Positions 18,794 to 28,230 are shown, counted from the stretch's first letter. The stretch is DNA of 64,000 nt from Mesorhizobium sp. J8 (GCF_016591715.1 NZ_AP024109.1:1488001-1552000), one strand, 5' to 3'. Notes: generated from the sequence alone by a model not told the origin. Numbers and translations: made by a program.

Positions 18794-19012
18794 ATGTCAG
18801 GTGTGCGCCAGAACCGCTCTTCGCCGGTGGAATCGGACCTTGCTGCTCAGATGGCCCGCCCGGTTTTCGACGGGGACCGCGCACGGCTCTCCAGCAACAT
18901 GCGGTTCCTGGCAGAGCACGAGGTCGGCATCGAGTATGCGCGGTCTGTCAACTCTCTGGGCGGCAGGGCGGCTGCTCCTCGACAAGTAGGTGGATGCAGG
19001 GACAGTTCATGA
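18794..19012 (+). CDS. Leader ORF starting with a nifH-like N-terminus, 72 aa
   Basis: The first six residues, MSGVRQ, match MSGLRQ of NifH, and the preceding ribosome-binding site (AAGGAAAGCAAC) matches that of nifH. The rest (for example MRFLAEHEVGIEYARSVN) is not NifH and I do not recognise it. The stop codon overlaps the ATG of the heme-utilisation gene in an ATGA arrangement, so the ORF could couple translation of that gene to the nifH-type start. It may be a genuine small gene or a chance frame left by promoter duplication. Confidence 0.5.
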   Translation: MSGVRQNRSSPVESDLAAQMARPVFDGDRARLSSNMRFLAEHEVGIEYARSVNSLGGRAAAPRQVGGCRDSS

Positions 19013-20070
19013 ACCAGCGCGAGAAACCGTCGCCGCACGAAATCCGGCGGGCGCAGGAAGACAATCCGAAGATCCGTGAACACGAGCTCGCCGCCCGACT
19101 GGGCGTTTCGGAAGCGGAACTGGTCGCCGCGCATTGCGGTTTCGGCGCGGTTCGTGTCGAGCCGCGCGTAAACGATCTACTGGCCGGCCTGGGAACGGTC
19201 GGCGAGGTGGTGGCGCTGACCCGCAATGAAAGTGCAGCGCACAAGAAGATCGGCGTCTACGACAAAGTGGTCACCGGCAAGAAGCATGCCCTGGTACTCG
19301 GCAACGACATCGACTTGCGTATCTTCCCTAAAGTTTGGGCGTGTGGATTTGCCGTCGAGAAGCGCCAGGGCAAAGATATCAGCCGCAGCCTGCAATTCTT
19401 TGATGCCGACGGCAAGGCGATACACAAGGTGCAACTCGGGCCCGCCTCAAACCTCCATGCTTATCAGAAGCTAGTGGCTGAGCTGGAATCCTCGAACCAG
19501 GAGCCGATCGTGGCGCTCGAGGCGAGCGCGGCCGACGATGACGTAGAGCTTCCGGACCAAGCCGCCACGGTGGAGGATCTACGCGAGTGCTGGAGCCAGC
19601 TGACTGACGTGCATCAGTTCTTCGGCATGTTGAAGGCGCTGAAACTCAGCCGCTGCCAGGCGATTCGTATGGTCGGCGAGGATTACGCCTGGGCCCTCGA
19701 TAAGGATGCCATTGGCGACATGTTTGAGCAGGCGGCCGAAGACGAGATGCCGATTATGTGCTTCGTCGGCAATCGTGGCTGCATCCAGATCCATTCCGGT
19801 CCAATCAAGCCGGCCAAAACAATCGGCCCATGGATCAATGTGCTCGACGAGACCTTCCACCTGCATCTCGGCACCCATCACATCCGCGAGGTCTGGGCCG
19901 TTCGCAAGCCGACCAAGGACGGTCATGTCACTTCGCTCGAAGCCTACGGCGCCGATGGCAAGATGATCATCCAGTTCTTTGGCAAGCGCCATGAAGGCAA
20001 GGGCGAGCGCGAGGACTGGCGCTTTCTGGCCGAAACCTTGCCACGCATTTCGGCTCCGACCGCCGCATGA
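19009..20070 (+). CDS. HmuS/HemS-type heme-utilisation protein, 353 aa
   Basis: The protein has the two-repeat organisation of the HemS/HmuS family. Repeat one includes ALTRNESAAHKKIGVYDKV and repeat two GNRGCIQIHSGPI with FHLHLGTHHIREVWAVRKP. These cytoplasmic proteins bind heme and help degrade or traffic it; in rhizobia they are normally iron-regulated and lie beside hemin uptake genes. Here no transport gene is present and the gene follows a nifH-type promoter, suggesting a job in bacteroids, where heme is abundant. The ATG at 19009 has an AGGGACAG ribosome-binding site and overlaps the leader ORF stop. Confidence 0.85.
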   Translation: MNQREKPSPHEIRRAQEDNPKIREHELAARLGVSEAELVAAHCGFGAVRVEPRVNDLLAGLGTVGEVVALTRNESAAHKKIGVYDKVVTGKKHALVLGNDIDLRIFPKVWACGFAVEKRQGKDISRSLQFFDADGKAIHKVQLGPASNLHAYQKLVAELESSNQEPIVALEASAADDDVELPDQAATVEDLRECWSQLTDVHQFFGMLKALKLSRCQAIRMVGEDYAWALDKDAIGDMFEQAAEDEMPIMCFVGNRGCIQIHSGPIKPAKTIGPWINVLDETFHLHLGTHHIREVWAVRKPTKDGHVTSLEAYGADGKMIIQFFGKRHEGKGEREDWRFLAETLPRISAPTAA

Positions 20071-20226
20071 GTGCGACCGATCTCTTGCGCGCTGCTCACA
20101 TGTCCGCTGCATCGCGCAGTGCAATCACAACGCGCGTGAGCCGGGACTTACCGGGCGCTGGCAATCGACCTTATGACCGGTCGCACAATCTCAATCGAGC
20201 GCTGCCTGACATTCAGGAGAAGCCAA

Positions 20227-21444
20227 ATGGCGAAAAATCCAGTCCCAGACCATGTCCCGCCCGAAATGGTGAGGGACTTCAGCCTGTTTACTTCGCCCGG
20301 CATGTCACCCACTCCCAATGGGGATCCTCACGCAGCAGTCGCTTGCGTCCATGCCGGGCCGCCGATCTTTTATTCGCCCCTCAACACGCGCGATGGCAGA
20401 GGTACCTGGGTGATCACCCGAGCCAGCGACCAGCGCCGGGTGCTGCAGGACACCGAAACCTTTTCCAGCCATCGCAATATCTTTGCCTCCGCACTGGGCG
20501 AAAGCTGGCCGATGATCCCGCTTGAACTCGATCCTCCTTCCCATGGCGCCTTTCGCTCACTGCTCAATCCCCTGCTTTCGCCAAAGCGGGTGTCGGTATT
20601 GGAGCCGGCGGTTCGCGAGCGGGCAATCAGGCTCATCGACGGGATCGCGGCATCCGGCACAAGCTGCGACGTCATGAAGGATTTCGCCTTTCCGTTCACC
20701 GTCCACATCTTCCTTCATCTCCTGGGTCTGCCGGATGACCGGATCGACACATTTGTCGGATGGGCAAGAGATCTACTCCACGGCGACGATACGAAACGGC
20801 CGCCCGCGGCCCGCACGATCGTCTCGTTCATTGACGAACTTGCGGCCGCCCGCCGCGAGGACCTGGTTGATGATTTCATGACCTTCATCGTGCAGGCGCA
20901 GGTCGAGGGTCGCCGCCTGACCAAACAGGAAGTACGGGGCGTCGGCGTGCTTGTTTTCGTCGCCGGGCTCGATACTGTTGCAGCAGCCATTGGCTTTGAC
21001 CTGGCCTATCTCGCACGCAACCTTAAGGATCAGGAACTGCTTCGCAGCGAGCCGAACCGGATCGTCCTCGCGGCCGAAGAATTGCTGCGCGCCTATCCGA
21101 CCGTTCAGTTGATCCGCGTGGCAACGAAGGACATCGACTTCGAAGGAGCGCCGATCCGCAAGGGAGACTATGTCTCCTGCGCCACGATGATCGCCAATCG
21201 CGATCCGACGGAATTCGAATGTCCCAACACCGTCGATCTGGCGCGAGAGGACAACCGCCATGCCACCTTTGGCTATGGTCCACACCGTTGCCTTGGCTCG
21301 CACCTTGCCCGGCGCGAGATCGTCATTGGTCTGGAGGAGTGGCTGTCGCGCATTCCGGCCTTCCGCATCAAGAACGGCACGGCACCTATCACCTCTGGCG
21401 GCCATGTGTTCGGGATCGAAAATCTGATCCTGGATTGGTCCTGA
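20227..21444 (+). CDS. Cytochrome P450, CYP127-like, 405 aa
   Basis: This is a soluble class I P450. The heme-binding loop is FGYGPHRCLGSHLARRE with the ligand cysteine at about 355. The I-helix oxygen-activation motif is VAGLDT and the K-helix ExxR is EELLR. The ATG at 20227 follows AGGAG by about 6 bases; an upstream ATG at 20173 has no such site. From memory, CYP127 members occur on rhizobial symbiotic plasmids and islands (y4vG of NGR234). The next gene is a small ferredoxin that would supply electrons. The substrate is unknown. Confidence 0.92.
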   Translation: MAKNPVPDHVPPEMVRDFSLFTSPGMSPTPNGDPHAAVACVHAGPPIFYSPLNTRDGRGTWVITRASDQRRVLQDTETFSSHRNIFASALGESWPMIPLELDPPSHGAFRSLLNPLLSPKRVSVLEPAVRERAIRLIDGIAASGTSCDVMKDFAFPFTVHIFLHLLGLPDDRIDTFVGWARDLLHGDDTKRPPAARTIVSFIDELAAARREDLVDDFMTFIVQAQVEGRRLTKQEVRGVGVLVFVAGLDTVAAAIGFDLAYLARNLKDQELLRSEPNRIVLAAEELLRAYPTVQLIRVATKDIDFEGAPIRKGDYVSCATMIANRDPTEFECPNTVDLAREDNRHATFGYGPHRCLGSHLARREIVIGLEEWLSRIPAFRIKNGTAPITSGGHVFGIENLILDWS

Positions 21445-21490
21445 CCAAGCCTCCGCCACAAACCGAGGCAAAGACAACGGAGCCAGCGCC

Positions 21491-21700
21491 ATGCGCATCA
21501 TTGTCCAAAACGCCAAATGCCAGGGTCACGCCAGATGCGCGGCGCACGCTCCACACATCTTCAAGCTCGATGACGCGGGCTACATCCTGCCTGGCAACAT
21601 TCAAGTGGTGGAAGGGGAGGAACTAACCGCATCGCGAGGCGTGCGATCCTGCCCCGAACGTGCACTTGAAATTGACGGTGAACCCAGCAGCACGGGTTGA
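21491..21700 (+). CDS. P450-associated [3Fe-4S]-type ferredoxin, 69 aa
   Basis: The protein begins MRIIVQNAKCQGHARCAAHAP and has a later VRSCPERAL. The spacing C-x5-C ... C-P fits the short ferredoxins that pair with bacterial class I P450s. It starts 46 bp after the P450 gene, with GGAG about 8 bases before its ATG. No ferredoxin reductase is encoded nearby. Confidence 0.88.
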   Translation: MRIIVQNAKCQGHARCAAHAPHIFKLDDAGYILPGNIQVVEGEELTASRGVRSCPERALEIDGEPSSTG

Positions 21701-21916
21701 ATGGGACGTCGCTCCACCGAGTTCGGCGGACATGAAAGGGATCGACCATGTGGCCGCATACTGGAAGGAACGGCACGCGGTTTTCGCCCCACCACCGTCC
21801 TCATCCAACTGCGCAGCGAGGTGCCTGCGGCACCAAGGTGCTTCCCAGGATGGCAAACGCCGGCGCGGCACTTCGCGAAACACGTCTTCCAATCACGTAA
21901 CTTTGCAGCAGAGCCG

Positions 21917-22504
21917 ATGGACCAGACGAAACTTACCGAACTAGTCGACCGTGAGGCGATCCGCGACTGCCTCTATCGGTACTGCCGCGGGATAGACCGC
22001 GCCGATGAGGCGGCGCTGCGCAGCGCATACTGGCCCGATGCGCACGACAATCACGGGGCCTATCGCGGCCCGGCAGAGGGCTTCATCCAGTTTGCGCTTG
22101 GTGTCTTCAAGACCGGACCCCGTAACATCCACCATATCACCAACATCCTGATCGATTTCGTCAGCTCGGCAGAGGCTGCGGTCGAGAGCTATTTCACCGC
22201 GCTGCAGCGGGGACCGGACCAAGACGGAGAAGTGCGCCAGACGCTGTTGTGCGGCCGTTACTGCGATCTGTTTCAGAAGAGGGAAGGAGAGTGGCGAATT
22301 GCCGAACGGACTGTGGTCTACGATTGGCTCGCGGAGCAGATCCCACCAGCAGTCGTTGAGGCCGAACGGTTCGGCCCGAGACAGCCGATTGGAGCACCGC
22401 ATCCGGATGATCCGATTTACACGCTCGGCAATCGTCGCATTCCACCTCGCCATGCCTCTTTAGAGAGTTCGAACGAGAGAGCCGCGTTTGGCGGTGAGGA
22501 GTAA
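21917..22504 (+). CDS. NTF2/SnoaL-like protein, 195 aa
   Basis: The sequence [22 protein letters not shown] at the N-terminus (given here in part), followed by SAYWPDA and [12 protein letters not shown], is typical of the SnoaL_4/NTF2-like fold. Members act as small cyclases, dehydratases or subunits of ring-hydroxylating enzymes. The ATG at 21917 ([10 protein letters not shown]) is chosen by family length; no strong ribosome-binding site precedes it. An in-frame extension to 21701 has no family support. It lies between the ferredoxin and the tandem SDR and probably acts on the same metabolite as the P450. Confidence 0.75.
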   Translation: MDQTKLTELVDREAIRDCLYRYCRGIDRADEAALRSAYWPDAHDNHGAYRGPAEGFIQFALGVFKTGPRNIHHITNILIDFVSSAEAAVESYFTALQRGPDQDGEVRQTLLCGRYCDLFQKREGEWRIAERTVVYDWLAEQIPPAVVEAERFGPRQPIGAPHPDDPIYTLGNRRIPPRHASLESSNERAAFGGEE

Positions 22505-22715
22505 GGCTACGACAACTTTGCAACGCCACAGCGATCCTGGCGAAAGGGTGCGGCAATAGGATGGTCTGATCTACCCGCCACGGCGTGAGCAATCGCGCCG
22601 TCTATCCAGGCCTGCACTGACCGTCGCCAGGACTCGCTGCTTTAGCGCGACGCATCATTTTGCCGCTCAAAATTGATGGGCTGAGATCGCTGAAGGAACA
22701 GCAGGGGAAGTGTTC

Positions 22716-24317
22716 ATGATGCAGACAGGACGCATCGTCATCATTACGGGCGCCGCCGGCGGGATCGGCCGTGCCCTGGCCGAAATTCTTGCCAGGGATG
22801 GTGACACCGTCATTGCGGTGGACCTTCCTGGCAGCGGCGTCATTGAACTGGCCCGCCGTCTCGGCCACCCGCACGTCGGGCTCGAATGCGACGTCTCGCG
22901 GGAGGAGGATGTCCTCGCGCTTCACGGTCGCCTCGAAGCACAGTTCACCCAGATCAACGTCCTCATCAACAACGCCGCGATAGGACCCACCATGTCTGCG
23001 ACCATCGATACCGGTGTCGATGCCTTCCGCCTCGCTCTGGCAGTAAATTTGATTGGACCGTTCGTCATGGCGCGTGAAGCGGCGAGGCGCATGAGGCCGG
23101 GCGGTGTCATCGTTAATGTCGCCTCGATATCGGGGATCGTCAGCAATCCCAAGCGCAACGCCTATGCTGCCTCGAAAGCGGGCCTGATCTCGTTGACGAA
23201 GTCGCTTGCATGCGAGTGGGCTTGTCGAGGCATTCGCGTGACGGCGGTAGCGCCGGGCCCTGTGCGCACGCCGATGATGGCGGAACTGGAACGCGCGGGC
23301 AAAGTGGACCTCGCGGCGGTGCGCCGCCGCGTGCCGCTGGGGCGCTTGGCGCGCCCCGACGAGATCGCCCTCGCCGTGCGTTTTCTGGCAAGCACGCAGG
23401 CGCGCTACATCACCGGTTCGGTGCTGGCTGTCGACGGAGGCTGGATGTCGTTCAACAACCCGGGGGATGCGCACCCGCCGGTCGATGAGACGCCCCAAGC
23501 CGAACTCTGCTGTCCGACCGAATGCACCGATGCGCGGATCGTGCTCGTCACGGGAGGCGCGAGCGGCATAGGCGCGGCCATCGTTCGCCGTTTTGCCGCA
23601 AATGGCGATACCGTTGTGGTTGCTGATAAAGATGGCGCTGCAGCGGCAGAGCTCGCCACATGGCTGCGCGGCATGCACCCGGCCAAATGCCTGGACGTGG
23701 CCGTCGAGAGCGAGGTGGTGGCGCTATTCGAGGATTTGCAGGCGCGCTTCGGGCGCGTCGATGTGCTCGTCAACGGTGCTTCCATCGCCGAAACTATGTT
23801 GTTGGGGATAGAACAAATACCGGAACACATCGAACACGTCCTCGACGTCAATCTTGCCGGCACCTTCAGCTGCGCGCGCGAGGCGATCAAGGCGATGCAC
23901 CCTGGCGGCGTGATCCTCAACATGACATCGATCGACAGCTTCCTGCCGTTCGCGCCGCGCCATGCCCACGGTGCTTCCCAGGCGGGATTGGACATTCTGA
24001 CGCGATGTCTGGCGGCCGAACTCGGGCCGGTCGGAATTCGGACAGCCACCATCGCGTCTGGCTACATATGCACGCCTGGCATTGCCCAGTTGGCCAAGGT
24101 CGGACGCATCGACACGACAAAGATCGGACAGCGCATCCCCATGGGCGGGATGGGGCAGCCGGAGGACGTTGCTGACGCCGCATTCTTCCTGGCTTCGTCT
24201 GCCGCCTCATACGTCAACGGCTCCATTCTCTACGTCGACGGCGGCTGGACCTCTTTCGGCGACGTGGGAAATGCCAACGAACTCAATAACGATTATTTTG
24301 CGCGGACCGCGTGCTGA
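22716..24317 (+). CDS. Tandem SDR fusion; second active site degenerate, 533 aa
   Basis: Two short-chain dehydrogenase/reductase domains are fused. Domain one (about 1-250) has cofactor motif TGAAGGIG, the NNA segment, serine in VASISG and catalytic YAASK. Domain two (about 268-530) has TGGASGIG and a serine in MTSIDS, but the catalytic Tyr-x-x-x-Lys is replaced by HGASQ. So the first half looks active and the second probably binds nucleotide without normal catalysis. I chose the ATG at 22716, 7 bases after AGGGGA; a GTG at 22710 is also possible. A fused SDR of this size is what I recall for y4vI of NGR234. Confidence 0.9.
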   Translation: MMQTGRIVIITGAAGGIGRALAEILARDGDTVIAVDLPGSGVIELARRLGHPHVGLECDVSREEDVLALHGRLEAQFTQINVLINNAAIGPTMSATIDTGVDAFRLALAVNLIGPFVMAREAARRMRPGGVIVNVASISGIVSNPKRNAYAASKAGLISLTKSLACEWACRGIRVTAVAPGPVRTPMMAELERAGKVDLAAVRRRVPLGRLARPDEIALAVRFLASTQARYITGSVLAVDGGWMSFNNPGDAHPPVDETPQAELCCPTECTDARIVLVTGGASGIGAAIVRRFAANGDTVVVADKDGAAAAELATWLRGMHPAKCLDVAVESEVVALFEDLQARFGRVDVLVNGASIAETMLLGIEQIPEHIEHVLDVNLAGTFSCAREAIKAMHPGGVILNMTSIDSFLPFAPRHAHGASQAGLDILTRCLAAELGPVGIRTATIASGYICTPGIAQLAKVGRIDTTKIGQRIPMGGMGQPEDVADAAFFLASSAASYVNGSILYVDGGWTSFGDVGNANELNNDYFARTAC

Positions 24318-24631
24318 CCGTAGATTTTTCGCCAGGCGAGAGACTGCGGCTCTTCGAAGCCGAGGGCGTCCAAGGCTTGAGGGTCCGGCTGCCGCGCCGC
24401 GCCCGCACTGCCGCGTCCGAAGATGTATCTTCGGCGGTGGCGAAAACGCCCGCCCTCATCGCCGTCGAACCAGTTCCACCCGCTCCATGCACCTGCAACC
24501 GGCGAATGCGGCGCGGTTTCCCTCCGGGCCACCCGCCGCCGTGGGAGCTGGATCGACAACCAGGCCTGGCCTGGTGCGCGCTCAGCACATTCCCTGATCG
24601 GCAAACTCCTTCTGTCAAACAAGGAAACACC

Positions 24632-25684
24632 ATGGAATTCGCGACCTTTATCCTGGCCGCCCAACGCGGCTATCATCAGCCTTGCGAGAGCGTTATCCGC
24701 AACTCAGTCGAACAGGCCATCGTTTCGGAGCAGGCCGGCTTCGATACCGCGTGGTTCGCAGAGCACCACTTCAACAACTACAGCCTCATCCCCTCGCCCT
24801 TGATGATGGTGGCACATTGCGCCGGCATGACGAGCACCATTCGTCTCGGCACAGCTGTGTGCGTGCTGCCGCTTTATCAACCGCAGCGCCTGCTTTCCGA
24901 GATCGGCTTCGCCGACATTGTTGCGAACGGCCGTCTCGAACTCGGCGTCGGCGCGGGATACCAGCAATTCGAGTTCGAGCGCTTCGGCGTCAACATCGAC
25001 GAGGCGCCGGCGGTCTTTTCGGAATACTTGGACATCCTTCTGAAGGGCCTCAACCAAAGCATTTTCGAGCACGCCGGCCCGTATGAGAACATTCCCTCAA
25101 CGGCGATTTCGGTGCGCGCCGTCCAGAAGCCGACCCCGCCGATCTGGATCGTCGGCGGGCCCGCGCGCATGGCTCGGGCCTACCGTGAGGGACACAATCT
25201 TTTTGTCACTGCATTCCACAACGGTTTGGAGGCTTTGAGCACGCTGCGCGAAGCAATCGAGAAGGCGGCGGCTGCCGAAGGCAAGAATGTGACGGACACC
25301 AAGATATCTCTTTTGCGTTGCTGCTATGCCAGCGACGACGAGGCAGAGATAAACAGCTATCTCGACAATGCCCGCTTCCAGCGCCGGTTGTCTGAAGCAC
25401 TGCATCAGCGGCGCCAGCAGAGCCTTGACGGCTACCTGTTAAAGGAGACGCCGACGCAGCAGGATCTTTCATTCGAGACCATGCGCCGGAACCTCCCGAT
25501 CGGTAGCGTGAACCGCGTGATCGATCGCCTATTGGAAGAGATCGATATCTTGAAACCGGACCAGATCGCAGTTCAGACCCAGTTGGGGGATTTCGACCAA
25601 CAGACGATGCTGCGCCAGATCGAGCTGTGGGGGGACAAGATCATCCCAGCAGTCAACAAGTCGCTCGCTCATCAGGCGGGTTGA
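24632..25684 (+). CDS. Luciferase-like flavin monooxygenase, 350 aa
   Basis: The protein begins MEFATFILAAQRGYHQP and carries AGFDTAWFAEHHFNNYS, the classic N-terminal block of the bacterial luciferase-like monooxygenase family. LELGVGAGYQQFEFERFG follows. Such enzymes use reduced FMN and oxygen to oxidise aldehydes, ketones or similar compounds; a separate flavin reductase is needed and none is encoded in the operon. The ATG at 24632 is preceded by AAGGAAACACC. The ~310 bp before it, after the SDR stop, holds no gene that I can support. Confidence 0.88.
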   Translation: MEFATFILAAQRGYHQPCESVIRNSVEQAIVSEQAGFDTAWFAEHHFNNYSLIPSPLMMVAHCAGMTSTIRLGTAVCVLPLYQPQRLLSEIGFADIVANGRLELGVGAGYQQFEFERFGVNIDEAPAVFSEYLDILLKGLNQSIFEHAGPYENIPSTAISVRAVQKPTPPIWIVGGPARMARAYREGHNLFVTAFHNGLEALSTLREAIEKAAAAEGKNVTDTKISLLRCCYASDDEAEINSYLDNARFQRRLSEALHQRRQQSLDGYLLKETPTQQDLSFETMRRNLPIGSVNRVIDRLLEEIDILKPDQIAVQTQLGDFDQQTMLRQIELWGDKIIPAVNKSLAHQAG

Positions 25685-25709
25685 AGGACAGACCAGGAGA
25701 ATGGCACCC

Positions 25710-26363
25710 ATGTTCGCCCACCACGCTGGCCGCCACAGCATTAGCCAATCGCCGCCAATCGACCAGGCGTTTGACCAGCATGTGCTTTCCTGCGTGCTTT
25801 CGTGTGCGCTCAAGGAGGTCGAGGCGGGCGAGGCGACGGCGACGGAAGCAACCGGTCTTTCGCGCGCCGAGCTGCGCGACCTCCTGGCCGTCAGCTTCGC
25901 TGCTGTCCCCATCAACGCGTTCGCCCTGGAAGAGGTGGGCGAGCCCGAACCGGACCCGGAGCAAAAACTTCTGCGCGAGCTGCTCCTGGCGCACGCCCGG
26001 CCGGGCGACCTGGCAAGTGTCCGCTTCGCAAAGATCATCGCCCGGCGTGCCATGCGCAACAACCATCTCTGGCAGGACCTTGGGCTTTTCAATCGCACCG
26101 AACTCAGCCGCCTGCTTGCCACGCATTTTCCGACGCTGGCGGCCGGAAACATCCAAAACATGAAATGGAAGAAGTATTTTTACCGCAAGCTCTGCGAGGC
26201 CGAAGGTTTTTCGCTATGCACCGCGCCGAGTTGCCGGGAATGCGATGATTTCGAAAGCTGCTTCGGTCCGGAGGCAGGCGAAAGTCGCCTCGCACGGATT
26301 AAGAACGGACTTGCATTGGATCAAGAGGCGCTTTCCTCGGCGCCACGAGGCGGCCAATCTTGA
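25710..26363 (+). CDS. nifQ: NifQ, molybdenum delivery for FeMo-cofactor
   Basis: NifQ is a molybdenum-iron-sulfur protein that donates molybdenum to NifEN during FeMo-cofactor assembly. The C-terminal motif CTAPSCRECDDFESC gives the family spacing C-x4-C-x2-C-x5-C. I favour the ATG at 25710 because AGGAG lies 10 bases upstream; the ATG at 25701 is only one base from it. The C-terminal tail after NGLALD is longer than in the second, fragmentary nifQ end at 28231-28286. It is the last gene of the P450 unit. Confidence 0.93.
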   Translation: MFAHHAGRHSISQSPPIDQAFDQHVLSCVLSCALKEVEAGEATATEATGLSRAELRDLLAVSFAAVPINAFALEEVGEPEPDPEQKLLRELLLAHARPGDLASVRFAKIIARRAMRNNHLWQDLGLFNRTELSRLLATHFPTLAAGNIQNMKWKKYFYRKLCEAEGFSLCTAPSCRECDDFESCFGPEAGESRLARIKNGLALDQEALSSAPRGGQS

Positions 26364-26420
26364 TCGCCACTGGCTATGGGCCGCTTTTCTTGGCGCTTCA
26401 CAAAGGAGGGGATGTTCAAC
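26269..26420. repeat. Diverged direct repeat, copy A (nifQ end plus rpoN end)
   Basis: This ~150 bp segment contains the nifQ 3' end followed by a degenerate copy of the rpoN2 3' end. It matches 28231-28387 at many stretches, for example GCCTCGCACGGAT, GAGGCGGCCA and GGAGGGGAT. The rpoN-like part is on the minus strand. Confidence 0.8.
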
Positions 26421-27082
26421 GCCTGATCGCGGTGAGCGGGCTAAGTTCGGCTCAGGTCGAGACGTTCTTGTATCGGAGGCCGTTCTTGTGTCAGGGGCAG
26501 GACAAGAATGTTGAGAGAGCGACCAACTGGATCGCCAGGGACCGTGGCCTCTCACTGCAGCGTTCGAGGGCGGCGAAAACGATCCGAGCGAGGATTGCTT
26601 GTAAACCGGTCGCTCGGTCGCTACGGCGCTGTTAAGGGCGCGCTCCCTCGCTTCCTGCCGTCGCAGCCCTTGCTCGACGCACGGCGGGCGTGGAGATCAT
26701 TTGGCGGCACTGACGCTCCTCGCTCGACGCTTCCCAGTGATTGTGAACGACACAGCGAAACGCCAACGGGTTCCGAGGTTGCAGTATCGTTCGGGGCAGG
26801 CGGGGCCCGGGAATTGGTGGGTAAACTGCGAACGACGATCCGGTTGTCGGAAGACATCAACCTCCCTCGTCAAATACGGCCGAGGCCCCTTCATGGCCAC
26901 TTCTCAAAGCGTTCTGGAGTAACGGAAAATGGGTGAGCACCCGTAATCATCCCATTCGCTTCCGCCCAGCATCGCATGGGGCTGGAAGCAGGCATCGAGG
27001 GACACAGCTCCAGGATTTTGCGAGTGGTTCCGTGGCATTCGATCGGCCGTTTGATTTCGAACTGCTCTTGTTCCGGCCTCCC
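26364..27082. other. Intergenic, 719 bp, inside the insertion
   Basis: Apart from the start (repeat copy A, a degenerate rpoN 3' end), I recognise no gene here. The short frames show no family resemblance. Confidence 0.5.
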
Positions 27083-27185
27083 TATGCGCAAGAAAAGGCC
27101 TGCTCGCAAATATAGTTGCGCATAAGGGTGATAGTTGCGCATAACCTTGAATATTGCGCATAAATACGTTTAAAATTGCGCATAG
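27083..27185 (+). promoter_or_regulatory. Iteron array TTGCGCATAA upstream of the Fic-type gene
   Basis: Four direct copies of TTGCGCATA(A/G) start at 27116, 27135, 27154 and 27176, that is, at spacings of 19, 19 and 22 bp. An inverted copy, TATGCGCAA, lies at 27083. The near two-turn spacing fits an operator bound cooperatively on one face of the helix. The array sits directly before the truncated winged-helix/Fic-type gene, which is the obvious candidate regulator. Confidence 0.7.
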
Positions 27186-27216
27186 GCGCGTTACGCGCAA
27201 CAAAACAGGAGTCTGC

Positions 27217-27768
27217 GTGGCAAGGCGTATTCTGGATACGGAACTGCAGGCGATTGAGGAAGCCGTGCACCGCCATCAGGGCGGGGCAACGGCACAGCAG
27301 ATTATCGATTCGCTGCAAGAACCGCCGCCGCGCCGCACCCTGCAATACCGTCTCAAATACCTTGTCGATCACCAACGCCTAGTCATGGAAGGCGAAGGCC
27401 GCTGGGCACGCTATCGCCTGCCGCCAGCGCAGGCCGCCGCCGGCACAGCTGCCGAGCGCGCCGAGGCGCAGGCGGAAGCCGTCCTGCCGCTCTCCGAGTC
27501 CGGCGCCGGGATTCAGGCTTACGTCCGCAGGCCACCCGAGGCGCGCAAGCCGGTCGGCTACAACCGCGCGTTCCTCGACTCGTACCGCCCTAATGAGAGC
27601 TTCTACCTGACGGCGACGCAGCGCGCGCACCTGCGCGAGATCGGCACACCCACTATCGCCGAGCAGCCCGCCGGCGGTCAGGCCAGCAGAATTCGCGGCA
27701 TGGTGGGAGGCATGGCGACGGTAGCGTTTTCTCGCCGCCCCGGCACTCGATCAGGTTGCTTCCGATAG
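27217..27768 (+). pseudogene. Winged-helix/Fic-type protein, C-terminally truncated
   Basis: The N-terminal ~75 residues look like a winged-helix DNA-binding domain (GGATAQQIIDSLQEPPPRR and RLKYLVDHQRLVMEGEG). They are followed by ARKPVGYNRAFLDSYRPNES with FYLTATQRAHLREIG, which resembles the segment that precedes the Fic catalytic core in many HTH-Fic proteins. The Fic HPFxxGNGR motif is absent because the homology ends near residue 160, and the last residues are unrelated. I chose GTG 27217 (AGGAG 5 bases upstream). A TTG start at 27154 would lie in the iterons. Confidence 0.6.
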
Positions 27769-28230
27769 TGCCGCATACCACGTTCCGGCGATCGTGCGGC
27801 GGTGAAGGGCGTTGTCGCGGGCGACTGACACAGGCAGGCCGCCTGCGGTGCGGAAGCAAGCTGGCGCTCTGCCTTGGCGAGGTTTGGTCGAGCAGCCTGT
27901 TAGCGAACCGAAGGGAAATTCAATTGCTGCGCTAGAAGTCCCCGCTCGCAGGGTGTTTGAGGGGTATTCCGCGGGCCGCGCCATTTGGAATTTCCGGACG
28001 AGTCAAACCTCAGGAATTCCCGCCGCCGCCACTACGATTCTCTGCCCACTCGCTCCAGCGGTCGTAGTACTTCGTGCTGAGATCGCCGTTCGTCGCATAG
28101 GGATCGCGCCACAGTCCCGTTGCCGTCACATGAAGAGAAATTGCCGCGACTTCAACCGGTCGTTTGGGAACGCGAAGAACCGGTCATAACATTGGGGGTG
28201 ACGGGCTCGATCAATTCGACCGCAAGTAGC
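27769..28230. other. Intergenic, 462 bp, end of the insertion
   Basis: No gene, hairpin or IS family was recognised. It ends at repeat copy B, where sequence similar to the nifQ end resumes. Confidence 0.5.
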
